Numbered from the stretch's first letter, positions 7,169 through 16,762 are shown. The stretch is 51,361 bases of DNA from Acidobacteriaceae bacterium (GCA_030041435.1 JASHNW010000094.1:1-51361), one strand, 5' to 3'. The notes: generated from the letters alone by a model not told the origin. Translations and numbers: made by a program.

Positions 7169-9751
7169 CTACCAGCGCCACCAGAGGTCTGAGGAAGTGT
7201 TCCGAAGCACGGTAACGCCGGTGTCTGCCAGGCCGAGCTTGCCGTTACGATCAAAGTCCCCTGCGGCGAGCCCCTTGCCCTCCGCGCCAAGAGGCAACGG
7301 AGGCTGGAACGTGCCATCGCCGTTGCCGAGAAGTAAAACACCAGCAGCCCCGGAGGCTACGTCCAGCCTCCCGTCACCGTTAAAGTCTCCGATGGCCAGC
7401 GAACCATCCCCACTGTCCAACTCGGTGGGAGTTGCCGTTACCGCAGCTGTCTGGAAGGTCCCGTCACCGTTCCCCATTAACACGCCGAGCGAGTCCTCGT
7501 TGGCGACGACCAAATCGAGTTTCCCATCCCTGTTCAGGTCAGCAACGACCACCGGAGAGGAAAACTGCCCGCCTGTCCCGTAAGTTACAGCCGGCTGAAA
7601 TGTTCCGTTTCCGTTCCCCAACAATACACTTACAGAACCGCTCGTACAGTCGCCACTCCTCACGCACCAATTCGAGACGATCAGGTCCGGCTTACCATCG
7701 CGGTTGACATCCGCTACGGCCACGGAAGAAGCGTATTGCCCGCCCGAGGCATAGTTCACTGCTGACTGAAAGGTTCCGTTCCCGTTGCCCAGCAGAACGC
7801 TCACGGTACCGCTCGTGCAGTCACCGTTGCTGCATTCGTTAGCCACCACGAGATCGGGTATGCCGTCACCATTTACATCGGCAATCTTTACCGAGACTGC
7901 GTTGAGTGCCCCTGAGTCAAAACTCATTGCCGGCCGAAAGGTCCCGTCTCCATTCCCCAGCAACACCCCGATGCTTCCCGACGTTGCGGAAGAATTGGCA
8001 TAGACGTTCGCTACCACCAGATCCGGCCTGCCGTCGCCATTCACATCCGCAATGGCCACACTGTGCGGATCCAGGCCGCCTGATTCGTAGGCTGCAGCTT
8101 TCCCGAATTTTCCGTGTCCATCGCCCAACATCACCCCGACGGCCCCGGCCGTGCAGTTAGGTTCACTAAGGCATGTGGATACCACCACCAGATCGAGTTT
8201 GCCAACCTTCCTCAAATCCGCTGCCGCTATCGCGTTAGCTTCCTGACCTCCCGGATTGTAGTTCGGCGCCGCTTTGAATGTTCCGTCATCCCGGCCCAGA
8301 AGCACGGCCACTGCACCTGCCGCGCATCCGTTCTGGTAACAGGCATTCGTCACCAGCAGGTCCGGCGTGCCATCCATGTTCACATCCGCTACCGCGATCG
8401 AATTAGCCTCAAACGCAGCGGAGCCATAGCTGACCGCCGCCCGAAAGGTACCGTCCCCGTTCCCAGCCAGCACGCCCACGGTTCCATTGAGGCAATCGGC
8501 ATCACTATCGCACTGGTTCACCACCACAACGTCCGGGCTGCCGTCCCAGCCGAGGTCCGCCACAGTGATGGCGATATTGCCCGTTCCGCCCGAGCTGTAA
8601 TTTACGGCTGTCTGAAAGGTGCCGTTCCCTTTCCCCAAAAGAACGCTCACGGTGCCCGTAGGGCAGTTCTGATTACCGCATTCATTTCCTACAATCAGAT
8701 CCAGACTGCCATCGCCGTTCACATCCGCCACGGCTACAGAGTCCGCGTCCTCTGGACCCGTGTTATAGCTAACCGCCGGTTGGAAGGCGCCATTCCCCTC
8801 ATTCAAAAGCACACTCACCGTACCGATTGTGCATGGCTCGCTGCTGCAGGCGGTTGCTACGACAAGATCCGGCTTGCCATCACCGTTCAGATCTCCCAGC
8901 GCGATCGAACTCGCATCCTCTCCGCCCGATGCGTACACCGCACCGAGAGAGAAAGTGCCGTTCCCATTTCCAAAAAGAATGCCGACTGAACCAGAGGTGC
9001 AGCCGTACGGGGAGTTACAGTCGTTCGCCACAGCCAAATCCGGCTTGCCGTCCCCGTTCAGGTCGCCAATCGCTACCGAAGTGGCATTTAGACCACCCGA
9101 GTTATAGCTCACCGCTGTGTTGAAGGTGCCATTCCCATTTCCCAGCAACACGCTCACAGAACCATTGGTGCAGGAGCTGTCGGCGCAGTCATTCGTCACC
9201 ACCAGGTCGGGCTTGCCGTCCCCATTCACATCCGCTATAACCACTGAAGATGGCCCCAGTCCGCCTGAGCCGAAAGTCACCGGCGGTCCAAACGTGCCAT
9301 CGCCTTTACCAGGAAATACCTCGACCACACCGCCTGTACAGGGCCCTCTGCCACATCTGTTCGCCACCGCGAGATCGGGTATGCCGTCCCCATTTACATC
9401 GCCGACTGCAATCGAAGTAGCGTCTATTCCGCCGGAGTTGAACGTTAACGCTGACAGAAAAAGCAGATCGACCGCCCCCCGATGCATAAACCTGAACGGA
9501 TCTTCGTTGTAAATATTTCCCTGCGCCGATTGTGCCGCCCATTCGGGCGGTATCCAGGGTACGTGACCCCGCAGTCGTTGCAACCCTCCGGACGGAGAAC
9601 GCTGTTCCACCAACACGGGTGCGGAATGGATTGCATTCGCCCGAGGTGCGTCTGCTGCGCTATGAGCGGAGGTCACGGGCGCATTCGACTGCGAGAGTAG
9701 TAAGGGAGCGGGGAAGGACAGGACCAGGCAGGCAAAGAAAAGACTTTTCAT
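7169..9751 (-). CDS. Secreted FG-GAP/VCBS beta-propeller protein with 14 repeats
   Basis: The 860-residue product starts with a signal peptide (LFFACLVLSFPAPLLLSQS). After about 95 residues there are 14 repeats of the form SVAVADVNGDGKPDLVV...GNGNGTF, each of about 55 residues. The DxNxDGxxD loops bind calcium in this family, and seven repeats make one propeller, so two propellers are likely. Ten repeats (1-8, 10, 11) carry a pair of cysteines 4-6 residues apart directly after the calcium loop (for example NDCADSSCTNG). Repeats 12-14 are shorter and lack them. The protein ends in an unusual WWRW. Function is probably adhesion or polysaccharide binding outside the cell. The gene converges on the ASH-protein pseudogene, and an IS remnant sits about 20 bp before its start. 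Confidence 0.85.
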   Translation of the reverse strand: MKSLFFACLVLSFPAPLLLSQSNAPVTSAHSAADAPRANAIHSAPVLVEQRSPSGGLQRLRGHVPWIPPEWAAQSAQGNIYNEDPFRFMHRGAVDLLFLSALTFNSGGIDATSIAVGDVNGDGIPDLAVANRCGRGPCTGGVVEVFPGKGDGTFGPPVTFGSGGLGPSSVVIADVNGDGKPDLVVTNDCADSSCTNGSVSVLLGNGNGTFNTAVSYNSGGLNATSVAIGDLNGDGKPDLAVANDCNSPYGCTSGSVGILFGNGNGTFSLGAVYASGGEDASSIALGDLNGDGKPDLVVATACSSEPCTIGTVSVLLNEGNGAFQPAVSYNTGPEDADSVAVADVNGDGSLDLIVGNECGNQNCPTGTVSVLLGKGNGTFQTAVNYSSGGTGNIAITVADLGWDGSPDVVVVNQCDSDADCLNGTVGVLAGNGDGTFRAAVSYGSAAFEANSIAVADVNMDGTPDLLVTNACYQNGCAAGAVAVLLGRDDGTFKAAPNYNPGGQEANAIAAADLRKVGKLDLVVVSTCLSEPNCTAGAVGVMLGDGHGKFGKAAAYESGGLDPHSVAIADVNGDGRPDLVVANVYANSSATSGSIGVLLGNGDGTFRPAMSFDSGALNAVSVKIADVNGDGIPDLVVANECSNGDCTSGTVSVLLGNGNGTFQSAVNYASGGQYASSVAVADVNRDGKPDLIVSNWCVRSGDCTSGSVSVLLGNGNGTFQPAVTYGTGGQFSSPVVVADLNRDGKLDLVVANEDSLGVLMGNGDGTFQTAAVTATPTELDSGDGSLAIGDFNGDGRLDVASGAAGVLLLGNGDGTFQPPLPLGAEGKGLAAGDFDRNGKLGLADTGVTVLRNTSSDLWWRW

Positions 9752-9772
9752 GGGGGACCTTGTGGATGCGGT

Positions 9773-10098
9773 TAGAGGCTGTTATGAACTTTTGTTCCTG
9801 TGCTTTGAAACCGATGCGGCATTCAGCCGCACAGCATTCGTACTGGAGATGTGATGCTGCGTGAGCGGCGGGGTTATCTGAGCGATGTGATGGATGAGGA
9901 GTTGACCCTCAGGGTTCCGTATCTGGTCTCGCGCAGCTAGGATGCCGGGCAGCGCGATTAGCCGCTGCGCGATGTCTTCAACGGTTGCGATGTGTGGAGC
10001 AGACCGGCTGCCAGTCGCGCTACCTCCTCAACGATTTGCCCCCGTGGAATGTTGTGTATCACGAGGCGCAGCGCTGGATCCGCGCGCGTTGCTTTTAA
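9773..10098 (+). mobile_element. Degraded IS5-family element, left end and transposase fragment
   Basis: The terminal sequence GAGGCTGTTATGAACTTT at 9774 matches the GAGCCTGTTATTAACTTT end of the element at 51169. The frame from 9854 reads ERRGYLSDVMDEE, then a TAG stop at 9938 and a second at 9958. After a frameshift the text continues from 10018 as RYLLNDLPPWNVVYHEAQRW, ending with TAA at 10098. This is the N-terminal third of an IS5-family transposase. Everything after about residue 75 is missing and no right end was recognised. A hairpin (9815-9831) lies before the start. Confidence 0.75.
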
Positions 10099-10330
10099 CA
10101 ATCTTCCTACAAAAGATCGGGTCGCCCTCCCGGAGTATGCAGCGGATCCTGTGCTTCGGTGATAGCGAGTTACGGCGCCGCCATTGTGAGCTGAATCGCC
10201 GGACGACAAAGACACATCCCCCAGGCGAGGCGACAGTTTCGAGGATGTGGACTGGAAGTTCGGTCTACCTGGGAAGGGCAACGGGTGGACCTTATGGATC
10301 GCGATGCGTTCGACCATGACCATTTGGGTT
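10099..10330. other. Spacer between the IS5 remnant and ugd
   Basis: No gene, hairpin with T-run or recognisable IS right end was seen. It lies beyond the 3' end of ugd and may include further eroded IS sequence. Confidence 0.35.
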
Positions 10331-11746
10331 CTATGGCAGCCGGTGTTCCACGGCAGCGTCCCGCGCATGCAGCATGACGGGACGTCCCACACTCAGATAC
10401 GTGAATCCCTTTGCCAGCATAGTGGCGGGATCGTAGAGATTCCGACCATCGATGACGATCGGGTAACGCAGCGTGTAGTGCAGGCGGTCGAGATCGAGTT
10501 CGGCAAACTCCTGCCAGTCGTTCAGGATCAGCAGCGCGTCGGCATCCTGGGCCGCCTCGTAGGGATCGTCAACATAGTGCATCTGGGGTCCCGGCGGAAG
10601 GACTTCGTTCGTTCGCGCCGTGGCAGCGGGGTCGTAGGCGCTGACCAGACAGCCTTCTTGAAGCAGTTGTCCTACGATATCGAGAGCCGGCGACTCCCGA
10701 ACGTCATCAGTGCCGCCTTTGAACGCTAGTCCCAGCACTCCGATCCTCTTTCCGCGCAGTGTCCACAACGCTGACCGAACTTTTTGGAAGAATCGCCGCT
10801 TCTGTTCCGCATTGATCTTCTCGACTTCAGAGAGAAGGCCGAAGTTAACGCCCATCTGCTCGGCAACGTGGCGAAACGCGGCAACGTCTTTGGGAAAGCA
10901 GGAACCGCCGTATCCGATGCCGGCGCGTAGGAATTTTGGCCCGATGCGGCTGTCCATCCCGATGCCGCGCGCCACCTCCTCGACGTCGGCGCCGGCGGCC
11001 TCGCAGATGTTCGCGACTACGTTGATGAACGAAATCTTTGCAGCGAGGAATGCGTTCGACGCATGCTTGATGATCTCCGCGGCCTTAGTCGAGGTGAGGA
11101 GAGTGGGAGGGGGATCGCCTTCGCGCCGCGGGCCTGGGACGGCGTTGGCCAGGGCGTAATAGGATCCCGAGGCCAGGGGCTGATAGATTTGCTGCAGCAC
11201 GGCAGCTGCACGCTCAGTCTCCGCGCCCAGCACGATCCGATCAGGATGCAGAAAGTCTGCGACGGCGGTGCCTTCGCGAAGAAACTCCGGATTCGAGGTG
11301 ACGTCAAAGAGCTCCCTGGGCACGCCGTTGCGCTCGATCACGCGGCGGATCCACTCGTTGGTGTATACGGGAACAGTGCTCTTCTCCACGATGACCTTGT
11401 AGTCGTTGATGGAGCGCGCGATCTCACTGGCCACCGCATCCACATAGGACAGATCGGCGTTGCCCGACTTGCTCTGCGGCGTCCCCACGGCGATGAAAAT
11501 CGCCTGCGACTCCTGCGTCGCCCGGCGCAGATCGGTCGTGAACTCCAGCGCACGCGAGCGATGGCGGCTCAGCAGTTCGGGCAGATATTCCTCGTGAATG
11601 GGAATTCCCCCTTCGAGCAGCATGTGGACCCTGGCTTCGTCGCTGTCCACGCAAATCACCGTGTGGCCGATTTCTGCAAAGCATGCAGCTGCAACCAGAC
11701 CGACGTAGCCGGATCCGACTACCGCGATGGAAAGATCTTTGCTCAT
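10331..11746 (-). CDS. ugd: UDP-glucose 6-dehydrogenase
   Basis: The 471-residue enzyme oxidises UDP-glucose to UDP-glucuronate with two NAD+. The Rossmann motif GSGYVG is at residues 11-16. TGTP-like IAVGTPQ is at 85-91, the EKSTVP loop at 121-126, SNPEFLREGTA at 151-161 and the catalytic cysteine C283 in GGSCFPKD. The FKGGTDDVRESPA stretch marks the C-terminal UDP-binding domain. The ATG at 11746 has GAGGAA just upstream and is preferred over an earlier frame start at 11779. It is the last gene of the 41 kb minus-strand locus and supplies acidic sugar nucleotide for the polysaccharide; the epimerase at 12997-13965 may use related substrates. Confidence 0.93.
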   Translation of the reverse strand: MSKDLSIAVVGSGYVGLVAAACFAEIGHTVICVDSDEARVHMLLEGGIPIHEEYLPELLSRHRSRALEFTTDLRRATQESQAIFIAVGTPQSKSGNADLSYVDAVASEIARSINDYKVIVEKSTVPVYTNEWIRRVIERNGVPRELFDVTSNPEFLREGTAVADFLHPDRIVLGAETERAAAVLQQIYQPLASGSYYALANAVPGPRREGDPPPTLLTSTKAAEIIKHASNAFLAAKISFINVVANICEAAGADVEEVARGIGMDSRIGPKFLRAGIGYGGSCFPKDVAAFRHVAEQMGVNFGLLSEVEKINAEQKRRFFQKVRSALWTLRGKRIGVLGLAFKGGTDDVRESPALDIVGQLLQEGCLVSAYDPAATARTNEVLPPGPQMHYVDDPYEAAQDADALLILNDWQEFAELDLDRLHYTLRYPIVIDGRNLYDPATMLAKGFTYLSVGRPVMLHARDAAVEHRLP

Positions 11747-12055
11747 AATTCCTCGATATTCCTCTAAGTCTCTGCGCACACCGGGGAAGTGTCAGGAGGA
11801 AAGATGGCCATTCCCGCCGGAGTCGAGCGGCGGCAACGGAGGCGCCGGAACCGTCCGGTTGCGCGACGCCGCGCATTCGGATCCTTTTTTGGGGCGTACG
11901 CAGGTTCTCCGCTCGCTTATTCTACGACGGTCCCGCGTCTGACCAATGCCCGCAAAGTGTTACAAGTTGTTACTATCTTGTCGATCGACGGACGGCCGCA
12001 TTAATCTACCGCCATTGCCGAAGTATCTGAGCCGCTCCCTGGCTCGCTGCGACGA
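11747..12055. other. Intergenic region between exosortase and ugd
   Basis: 309 bp without a gene. It contains a possible promoter for ugd (11919-11946) and a 10-bp palindrome GTCGATCGAC at 11980-11989. The gap is large for this otherwise compact locus, so ugd may have its own transcript. Confidence 0.4.
11919..11946 (-). promoter_or_regulatory. Weak candidate sigma-70 promoter for ugd
   Basis: On the minus strand TTGGTC (11946-11941) is followed after 16 bp by TAGAAT (11924-11919). The -10 matches consensus at 5/6 positions, the -35 at only 3/6. Transcription would start near 11912 and leave a leader of about 165 nt. Pattern match only. Confidence 0.3.
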
Positions 12056-13000
12056 TCAGTCTCCGGGCACACTGGATTCGGTCAGGTTCAAATCCGCCGC
12101 ATGCGATCCGTTTTCCCCGCGCTGGCAGATAAGGAGAGCCGCGAAGATGGCCATCAGGGCGACGATGAAGAATAGGATTCCGCCCTGGCGGTGGAAGCGT
12201 CCGTTGAGGTAAGCCGGATCGACTCGGGTCCCGAGCATGGCGATCGTGAAAATGCGCAGGCCGTTCTTCGCGACCGATAAAGGAATGGCCAAAGCGATCA
12301 CCAGCGACTTGCGCCAGGGCGAGCGAAGAAGAACCTGAGCCAGCACCATGGTCGTGACCAGCAGCATGGAACTGGACCGGATACTGCTGCAATCCTGGGC
12401 TATCTGGATGGTCAGGTCGGGAATCCTGAGTGTAACGCCGGCTTGCGCTACCGGAATGGCGCACAGGGCGAAAAGAGCATGGGCCGACCAGGCAGAGCCC
12501 CACTGCAGGAGCATGATGATGCCGTCCAGGGCAACCTGCGGGAGTGGTACCAGGCCGATGAGAAAGAGCAGCGGAAACAGAACCGCTCGCGCGGCGCGAG
12601 AGCCAAGGCAAAGGACAGAGATGCCGATCCACGAGAGAACGAGCGCCAGCATCTCGATGGTGAGTTGCACATCGGCAGGCAGCGAAGACGCACCGAAGCG
12701 TGCGGCAGCAGCGATGCCGGCGGCGGCGATGAGAAGCGCAGGGCTGATGCGAAAATCGAACGCGATTCGAGAGCCGAGGGATCGCCGCTCCAGGAATACC
12801 AGCAGGATGCTGACGGGAAGAATCAGCAGGATGTGGGTGTAGTCATCGTTGCGCCAGGCCAGGGCGAAGGTGTCGACGAGCGGACGCCAAGCTACGAGGA
12901 CAGAAACTGTCCAGAGAAAGGCGAAGGTTAGCCGGTGCTTTTGTAACGCAGACAGACGCTCGCTTTTCCGGCGCTCCGTCTGAAGCTCCAGATATGTCAT
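12056..13000 (-). CDS. Exosortase (EpsH/Xrt-type transpeptidase)
   Basis: This 314-residue integral membrane protein has about eight hydrophobic segments. The three residues known to form the exosortase active site are visible in order: Cys204 in AQDCSSIRSS, Arg249 in AKNGLRIF and His270 in GRFHRQGG. Exosortases cut C-terminal sorting signals (PEP-CTERM and variants) and link the protein to the cell surface, usually in genomes that make exopolysaccharide. A candidate substrate lies nearby at 18776-19498. The ATG overlaps the stop of the epimerase gene (ATGA), so the two are translationally coupled. I cannot assign an exosortase subfamily with certainty; the neighbourhood and the target's EGG motif suggest an acidobacterial type. 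The C-terminal 30 residues are hydrophilic. Confidence 0.92.
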   Translation of the reverse strand: MTYLELQTERRKSERLSALQKHRLTFAFLWTVSVLVAWRPLVDTFALAWRNDDYTHILLILPVSILLVFLERRSLGSRIAFDFRISPALLIAAAGIAAAARFGASSLPADVQLTIEMLALVLSWIGISVLCLGSRAARAVLFPLLFLIGLVPLPQVALDGIIMLLQWGSAWSAHALFALCAIPVAQAGVTLRIPDLTIQIAQDCSSIRSSSMLLVTTMVLAQVLLRSPWRKSLVIALAIPLSVAKNGLRIFTIAMLGTRVDPAYLNGRFHRQGGILFFIVALMAIFAALLICQRGENGSHAADLNLTESSVPGD

Positions 13001-13965
13001 ATTAAAACTGCCTGATTAGAGGGTTGGAGCACAGTACGCCGGTACCATTCCACGGTTCGGCGCAGGCCCTCGCGAAAGTCTACCATCGGCTCGTAGCCCA
13101 GCAATTCGCGAGCTAAGCGAATGTCAGCCTGCGAGTCCTGAATATCGCCCTGGCGCGGCGGTCCGTAGACGACTCGGCCATTGTACGCGGTCAAGTCGCG
13201 CAGGATCTCGACAACCTCATTCAGAGAAATACGCACGCCCACGGCGACGTTGATTGCTTTGCCGGAGACCCGCAATGCGGGTGCTGCAGCGGCGAGCAGG
13301 TTTGCGTGCACGACGTTGTCGATGTAGGTGAAATCTCGACTCTGTTGCCCATCTCCGTAGATGGTCGGTTCCTCTCCGCGAACCATCTTTTGACAGAAGA
13401 TAGCCAGGACTCCGGAATATTGCGATGCTGGATCCTGATAAGGTCCAAAAACATTGAAGTACCGTAATACAACTGCTTCCAGGCCATAAACGTGCGCGAA
13501 GGCCCGAATGTAGTATTCGCCAGCAAGCTTCGCTGCTGCGTAAGGAGAGATGGGGTCGGGGAGCATGGCTTCGTGTTTGGGAAGCACGAGGTTTTCGCCG
13601 TATGCGGAGGAAGAACCCGCGTAAATGATTCGTCGCACTCCGGCTGCGCGAGCAGCAACCAGCAGGTTGAGGGTGGCGTCCAGACAGTTTCGGTTTGTGC
13701 CAAGCGGATCCTCGACCGAACGCGTGACGGAGGCGAGAGCGGCCTGATGGTAGATGGTGTCGACGCCTGCACAGGCTCGCTCGCAAAGGACCGGGTCTGT
13801 CAGATCCCCATCGAGGAACTGCATCCGCTCGAGCCCAGCCAGGTTTGCCGCCTTGCCCGTGATGAAGTTATCGACCCCGCGCACGCTCTCGTCGCGCGCC
13901 AGGAGAGCTGCGGCAATCGATCGGCCGATAAACCCTGCTGCTCCGGTTATCAGAAACGTCGGCAA
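12997..13965 (-). CDS. NAD-dependent sugar-nucleotide epimerase (UDP-glucose/UDP-GlcNAc 4-epimerase type, SDR family)
   Basis: The 322-residue enzyme begins at TTG 13965, with GGGAGG 4 nt upstream; the open frame extends back to 14427, but that part is Ser/Pro-rich text lying over the next gene's 3' end in another frame. The Rossmann motif GAAGFIG lies at residues 8-14, GVDNFITGK near 31-39, HQAALASV, the SSSAYGE stretch and the catalytic YAAAK. ArnA/WbpP/TviC-like enzymes show this pattern and interconvert UDP-sugars for surface glycans. It lies between the deacetylase and the exosortase, whose start codon overlaps its stop. The exact sugar is not predictable from the sequence. Confidence 0.88.
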   Translation of the reverse strand: MPTFLITGAAGFIGRSIAAALLARDESVRGVDNFITGKAANLAGLERMQFLDGDLTDPVLCERACAGVDTIYHQAALASVTRSVEDPLGTNRNCLDATLNLLVAARAAGVRRIIYAGSSSAYGENLVLPKHEAMLPDPISPYAAAKLAGEYYIRAFAHVYGLEAVVLRYFNVFGPYQDPASQYSGVLAIFCQKMVRGEEPTIYGDGQQSRDFTYIDNVVHANLLAAAAPALRVSGKAINVAVGVRISLNEVVEILRDLTAYNGRVVYGPPRQGDIQDSQADIRLARELLGYEPMVDFREGLRRTVEWYRRTVLQPSNQAVLI

Positions 13966-14071
13966 AGCGCCTCCCTGGATTACAGGATGGTGGTTCAATA
14001 TTTGACCCGTGTGCACGGGCGATCTTCCGGTGCATCCGGACAGTTGTACCGCGGAGAGGGTCAGAGAAGGG

Positions 14072-15517
14072 CTAAACGATTGTGGTGCATCCGTCCTGCG
14101 GGCGCTGCCGGCGATGTGTTCGGAAATCGAGCAACTCGCCTCGCTGCGGATTGGCGAGTTCATAAACGAGCTGGCCGTCGACGTTCTTGGCAAATGCGAG
14201 TACGGCACGCTCGGCGCCTGCGCCGACGATTCGCCACGAGTTATCTTCCCTGACGATTGACATCGAATTGCGCGCGCGCCACCAGACATCGATTTCGCGC
14301 GGAAGGGCAGCCCAGATATTCTCGCGCTCGCGTAATGCGGCCAGCACGGCGAGCAGATCCATGTAGACCGCCTGCTCTTTTGGTCCGGTGATGTAGTCGG
14401 GGTGGACCAGGAAGGTCGCGAGGCCATTCCGGGCGAGGATCAGCTCAAGCTGGAGCTTCCACAATGCAGTGGACCGTTCCCCCAGCATGTGGAACAGGGT
14501 GTAATCCTGAATGGTGGTCAGAGGCAGTTCGAGCCTGTCGCCGACGAAATAGGGCGTCACGGTGCAGCAGCCGCCACGTTGTGGGTCGAGATGCCCGACA
14601 TTGGGTATCGACATATCGAAGGAGAATTCAAGATCGGAGAACCACTCCGGCTTGCGGTAGAGAACTGCGGCGCGAAAGCCCGTCGCTCCATACTCCTCGG
14701 CATAGTGGTTGATGCGGGCGGCCCGGCGCAGGAAGCTCTCGCGCTCGTCGAACAGCCGGCCGTCGTGATTGAGGTCCTGAACGCAGAGCTCGAAGCCGCG
14801 ATCGCGAATTTCGCTGAGGTACGCGGGTGGGACCGAGTAGGGTCCTTCCGGAACGACCTGAAAGGAGGATTTGAATCCGAAGGAGTCGTCGATGTCGAGC
14901 AGGCGGCCGCAGAAATCGCGGCCCGCGGCAGTCTCGACGTCGTGGGTCATGGAGACGCAGCAGCGCGCGCCATTCGGCCAGAACCAAATAAAGGGAAGGC
15001 TGGAGACGCCACTGGCGCGCAGGGCAAGGAGCAGCAGGTTCTCACAGAGATTGTCGACGGTGCTGTCGACCGGCCAGCGGGGAAACGCTCTCTTTTGCCA
15101 GCCAGCAACGCGAAACCGCTGGACCCGGCTGCGGATCCAGCGGTTCGTGACAGGGCGCAGCCAGTAATAGGCGTTCTTGAGGGTCCTTTCGCGCTCATTC
15201 AGCTGGCAGCCGGGATAGCGCTCCAGGCGGAGATTGTCGATGATTTCATTGGGGTCGAAGGGCAGCACAAGCTGCGTGCCATCGACGGAAACGCAGGACA
15301 GCAAATCGCGGAGCGGGGGAGCGGGCTGCGGGCGCCCATCCTCTTCCCAGGATCGTCCGTAGCAGGTGGTGTTGGCACCGAACCTGAAATACGCGGGGGC
15401 TGGCGACAATTCTCCGGCCAGACGAAAGTCGAGGAATTCCTCGGGACAGCGGAAGCGATCGCGTACCGTTTGAACGAGTGCGGCATGGTTTTCAGCAGAA
15501 GTCGATGGATATCCCAA
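14072..15517 (-). CDS. NodB-like polysaccharide deacetylase family protein of the exosortase locus
   Basis: About 481 residues. A NodB-like metal motif THDVE lies at about residue 192, followed by an ELCVQDLNHDG stretch that supplies the second metal-site His. This matches divergent polysaccharide deacetylases that accompany exosortase and EPS genes. The first 180 residues are an unusual N-terminal domain without a match that I recognise. No signal peptide is seen, so the place of action is unclear. I prefer the TTG at 15517 (GGAG 5 nt upstream); the GTG at 15523 adds two residues but overlaps that site. Expected role: removing acetyl groups from N-acetyl sugars of the polymer. The third catalytic motif was not verified. 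Confidence 0.75.
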   Translation of the reverse strand: MGYPSTSAENHAALVQTVRDRFRCPEEFLDFRLAGELSPAPAYFRFGANTTCYGRSWEEDGRPQPAPPLRDLLSCVSVDGTQLVLPFDPNEIIDNLRLERYPGCQLNERERTLKNAYYWLRPVTNRWIRSRVQRFRVAGWQKRAFPRWPVDSTVDNLCENLLLLALRASGVSSLPFIWFWPNGARCCVSMTHDVETAAGRDFCGRLLDIDDSFGFKSSFQVVPEGPYSVPPAYLSEIRDRGFELCVQDLNHDGRLFDERESFLRRAARINHYAEEYGATGFRAAVLYRKPEWFSDLEFSFDMSIPNVGHLDPQRGGCCTVTPYFVGDRLELPLTTIQDYTLFHMLGERSTALWKLQLELILARNGLATFLVHPDYITGPKEQAVYMDLLAVLAALRERENIWAALPREIDVWWRARNSMSIVREDNSWRIVGAGAERAVLAFAKNVDGQLVYELANPQRGELLDFRTHRRQRPQDGCTTIV

Positions 15518-15721
15518 GTGCACTCCGGGCCGTTGACCCTATGACTGTAATTTCCGGCAAGGCCGAGCGGAGCCCACACTCCTTCCGTGGACGTGCCCCG
15601 ACGACACGGGAGATTCTAGTCTTCTGACGGAGGGGAAAAAGTACCACTTTCGACGTAGGTGACGGATCGGCCACCGCCGGAAACCAAGCCGGCGGGTGAG
15701 CTTGGTGGCGGTTCAAAATGG

Positions 15722-16762
15722 CTAGCCCATGTGGCGATACACCATGCGACCCATGGTCGACGAGAGCGCGCTGGGCAAAGCTGAGAGCAGCGCCCTCGGC
15801 GCGGAGGATCCAGAGGGCAGCGGGCTTCTTTGTGCCGCGACTGATGGGTAGCGGAAATAGGCAAGGCGCCTGCGCGTAGCTCCCAGACGGTCCTTGAATT
15901 CGGCGAGGCCATGGTTGTCCACGTCGGTGCGGCCGAAATCGATTTGCTCCACCCCTTCGGACTTGCTCTCCTCGATCATCTTCCAGAAGAGGAGCGGCAT
16001 GGCGCCCATGCGGTGATAACTTTCGTCGGAACAGCCGTACTTGTACACGACGGTGGAGCGGTGACGCATCGTCAGGATCGTTGCAATGGGAAGCCCGTCG
16101 CGGCGCACCAGCCGGACATTCGCACTGGAGGGCAGACAGGCGGTCAGGTTAAGGAACCAGGAACGGGGCTGGGGAAGCAGCCGATGGCGCCTGCGTGTGA
16201 TGGTGAGCAGGCGATAGAAATCATCAACGAGTTGCCGGGAGCAGCCCTTCTCATAAGTCAGCCCCTGATGCTCGGCGTGGCGGATGCGCCGCTGAATGCA
16301 GCTTTTGTGGAGTCCGCGGAAAATCTGCTCGATGGAGGGGGAAAGGTCGAGCGTGTGGAACCAAAAAGACTGGCTGAGTGCGGGCATGAAACCGGCACGG
16401 GTCTCCGAGGGGAGCGGCCGAAGCTCGATATATCTCCAGTGATGGTCGCGACATTGCGCGCGCATCCAGTCTTCTAACTGCTGGGGTTCGTCGGAGGCGG
16501 CGAGCAATGGCTCAGCATGATCTGTAAAAGGCAGAGAGACGAGGCGATTGCCGGTAATCCAGCTCCTGACCTCGCAGAAGGGAAGCCCGTCTTGCAGAGG
16601 TTGGTCCGGTGGCGTAGTGGTGACGACCAGGGGCCGATAGCGGTAGGTGCGGGCCAGGGCCTTGAGCCAGCCGGTGCAGTGGAAGACGGATGCTCGAGGA
16701 TGCGAGGCAACGAACTGTTCCCAGCGGCCGTCGATCAGCGGGTTGAAGGTATAGAGCTGCAT
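15722..16762 (-). CDS. FemAB-like / GNAT-fold protein of the exosortase system
   Basis: The 346-residue product starts at ATG 16762 (MQLYTFNPLIDGRWEQFV). The frame continues upstream to 16873, but that extension would overlap the regulator gene and looks non-coding. The duplicated acyltransferase fold of the family is suggested by WLKALARTYRYRPLVV and by LRHKS-like GLHKSCIQRRIRHAEHQGL, followed by the substrate-side stretch YKYGCSDESYHRMGAMPLLFW and IDFGRTDVDNHGLAEFK. FemAB-type proteins are standard members of PEP-CTERM/exosortase gene sets, although their substrate is not established. The C-terminal 35 residues are Ser/Ala/Pro-rich. Confidence 0.8.
   Translation of the reverse strand: MQLYTFNPLIDGRWEQFVASHPRASVFHCTGWLKALARTYRYRPLVVTTTPPDQPLQDGLPFCEVRSWITGNRLVSLPFTDHAEPLLAASDEPQQLEDWMRAQCRDHHWRYIELRPLPSETRAGFMPALSQSFWFHTLDLSPSIEQIFRGLHKSCIQRRIRHAEHQGLTYEKGCSRQLVDDFYRLLTITRRRHRLLPQPRSWFLNLTACLPSSANVRLVRRDGLPIATILTMRHRSTVVYKYGCSDESYHRMGAMPLLFWKMIEESKSEGVEQIDFGRTDVDNHGLAEFKDRLGATRRRLAYFRYPSVAAQRSPLPSGSSAPRALLSALPSALSSTMGRMVYRHMG

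Noticed and set aside
8114-8989. 291-codon plus-strand frame inside the FG-GAP gene
   Set aside because: It is an antisense shadow of the calcium-loop repeats; the minus-strand frame has the signal peptide and 14 clear repeats.
13966-14427. N-terminal extension of the epimerase
   Set aside because: The added text is Ser/Pro-rich, overlaps the deacetylase gene, and the Rossmann motif with a good ribosome site starts at 13965.
14402-15544. 380-codon plus-strand frame over the deacetylase gene
   Set aside because: No family features; the minus-strand frame has the THDVE motif, and all neighbours are on the minus strand.
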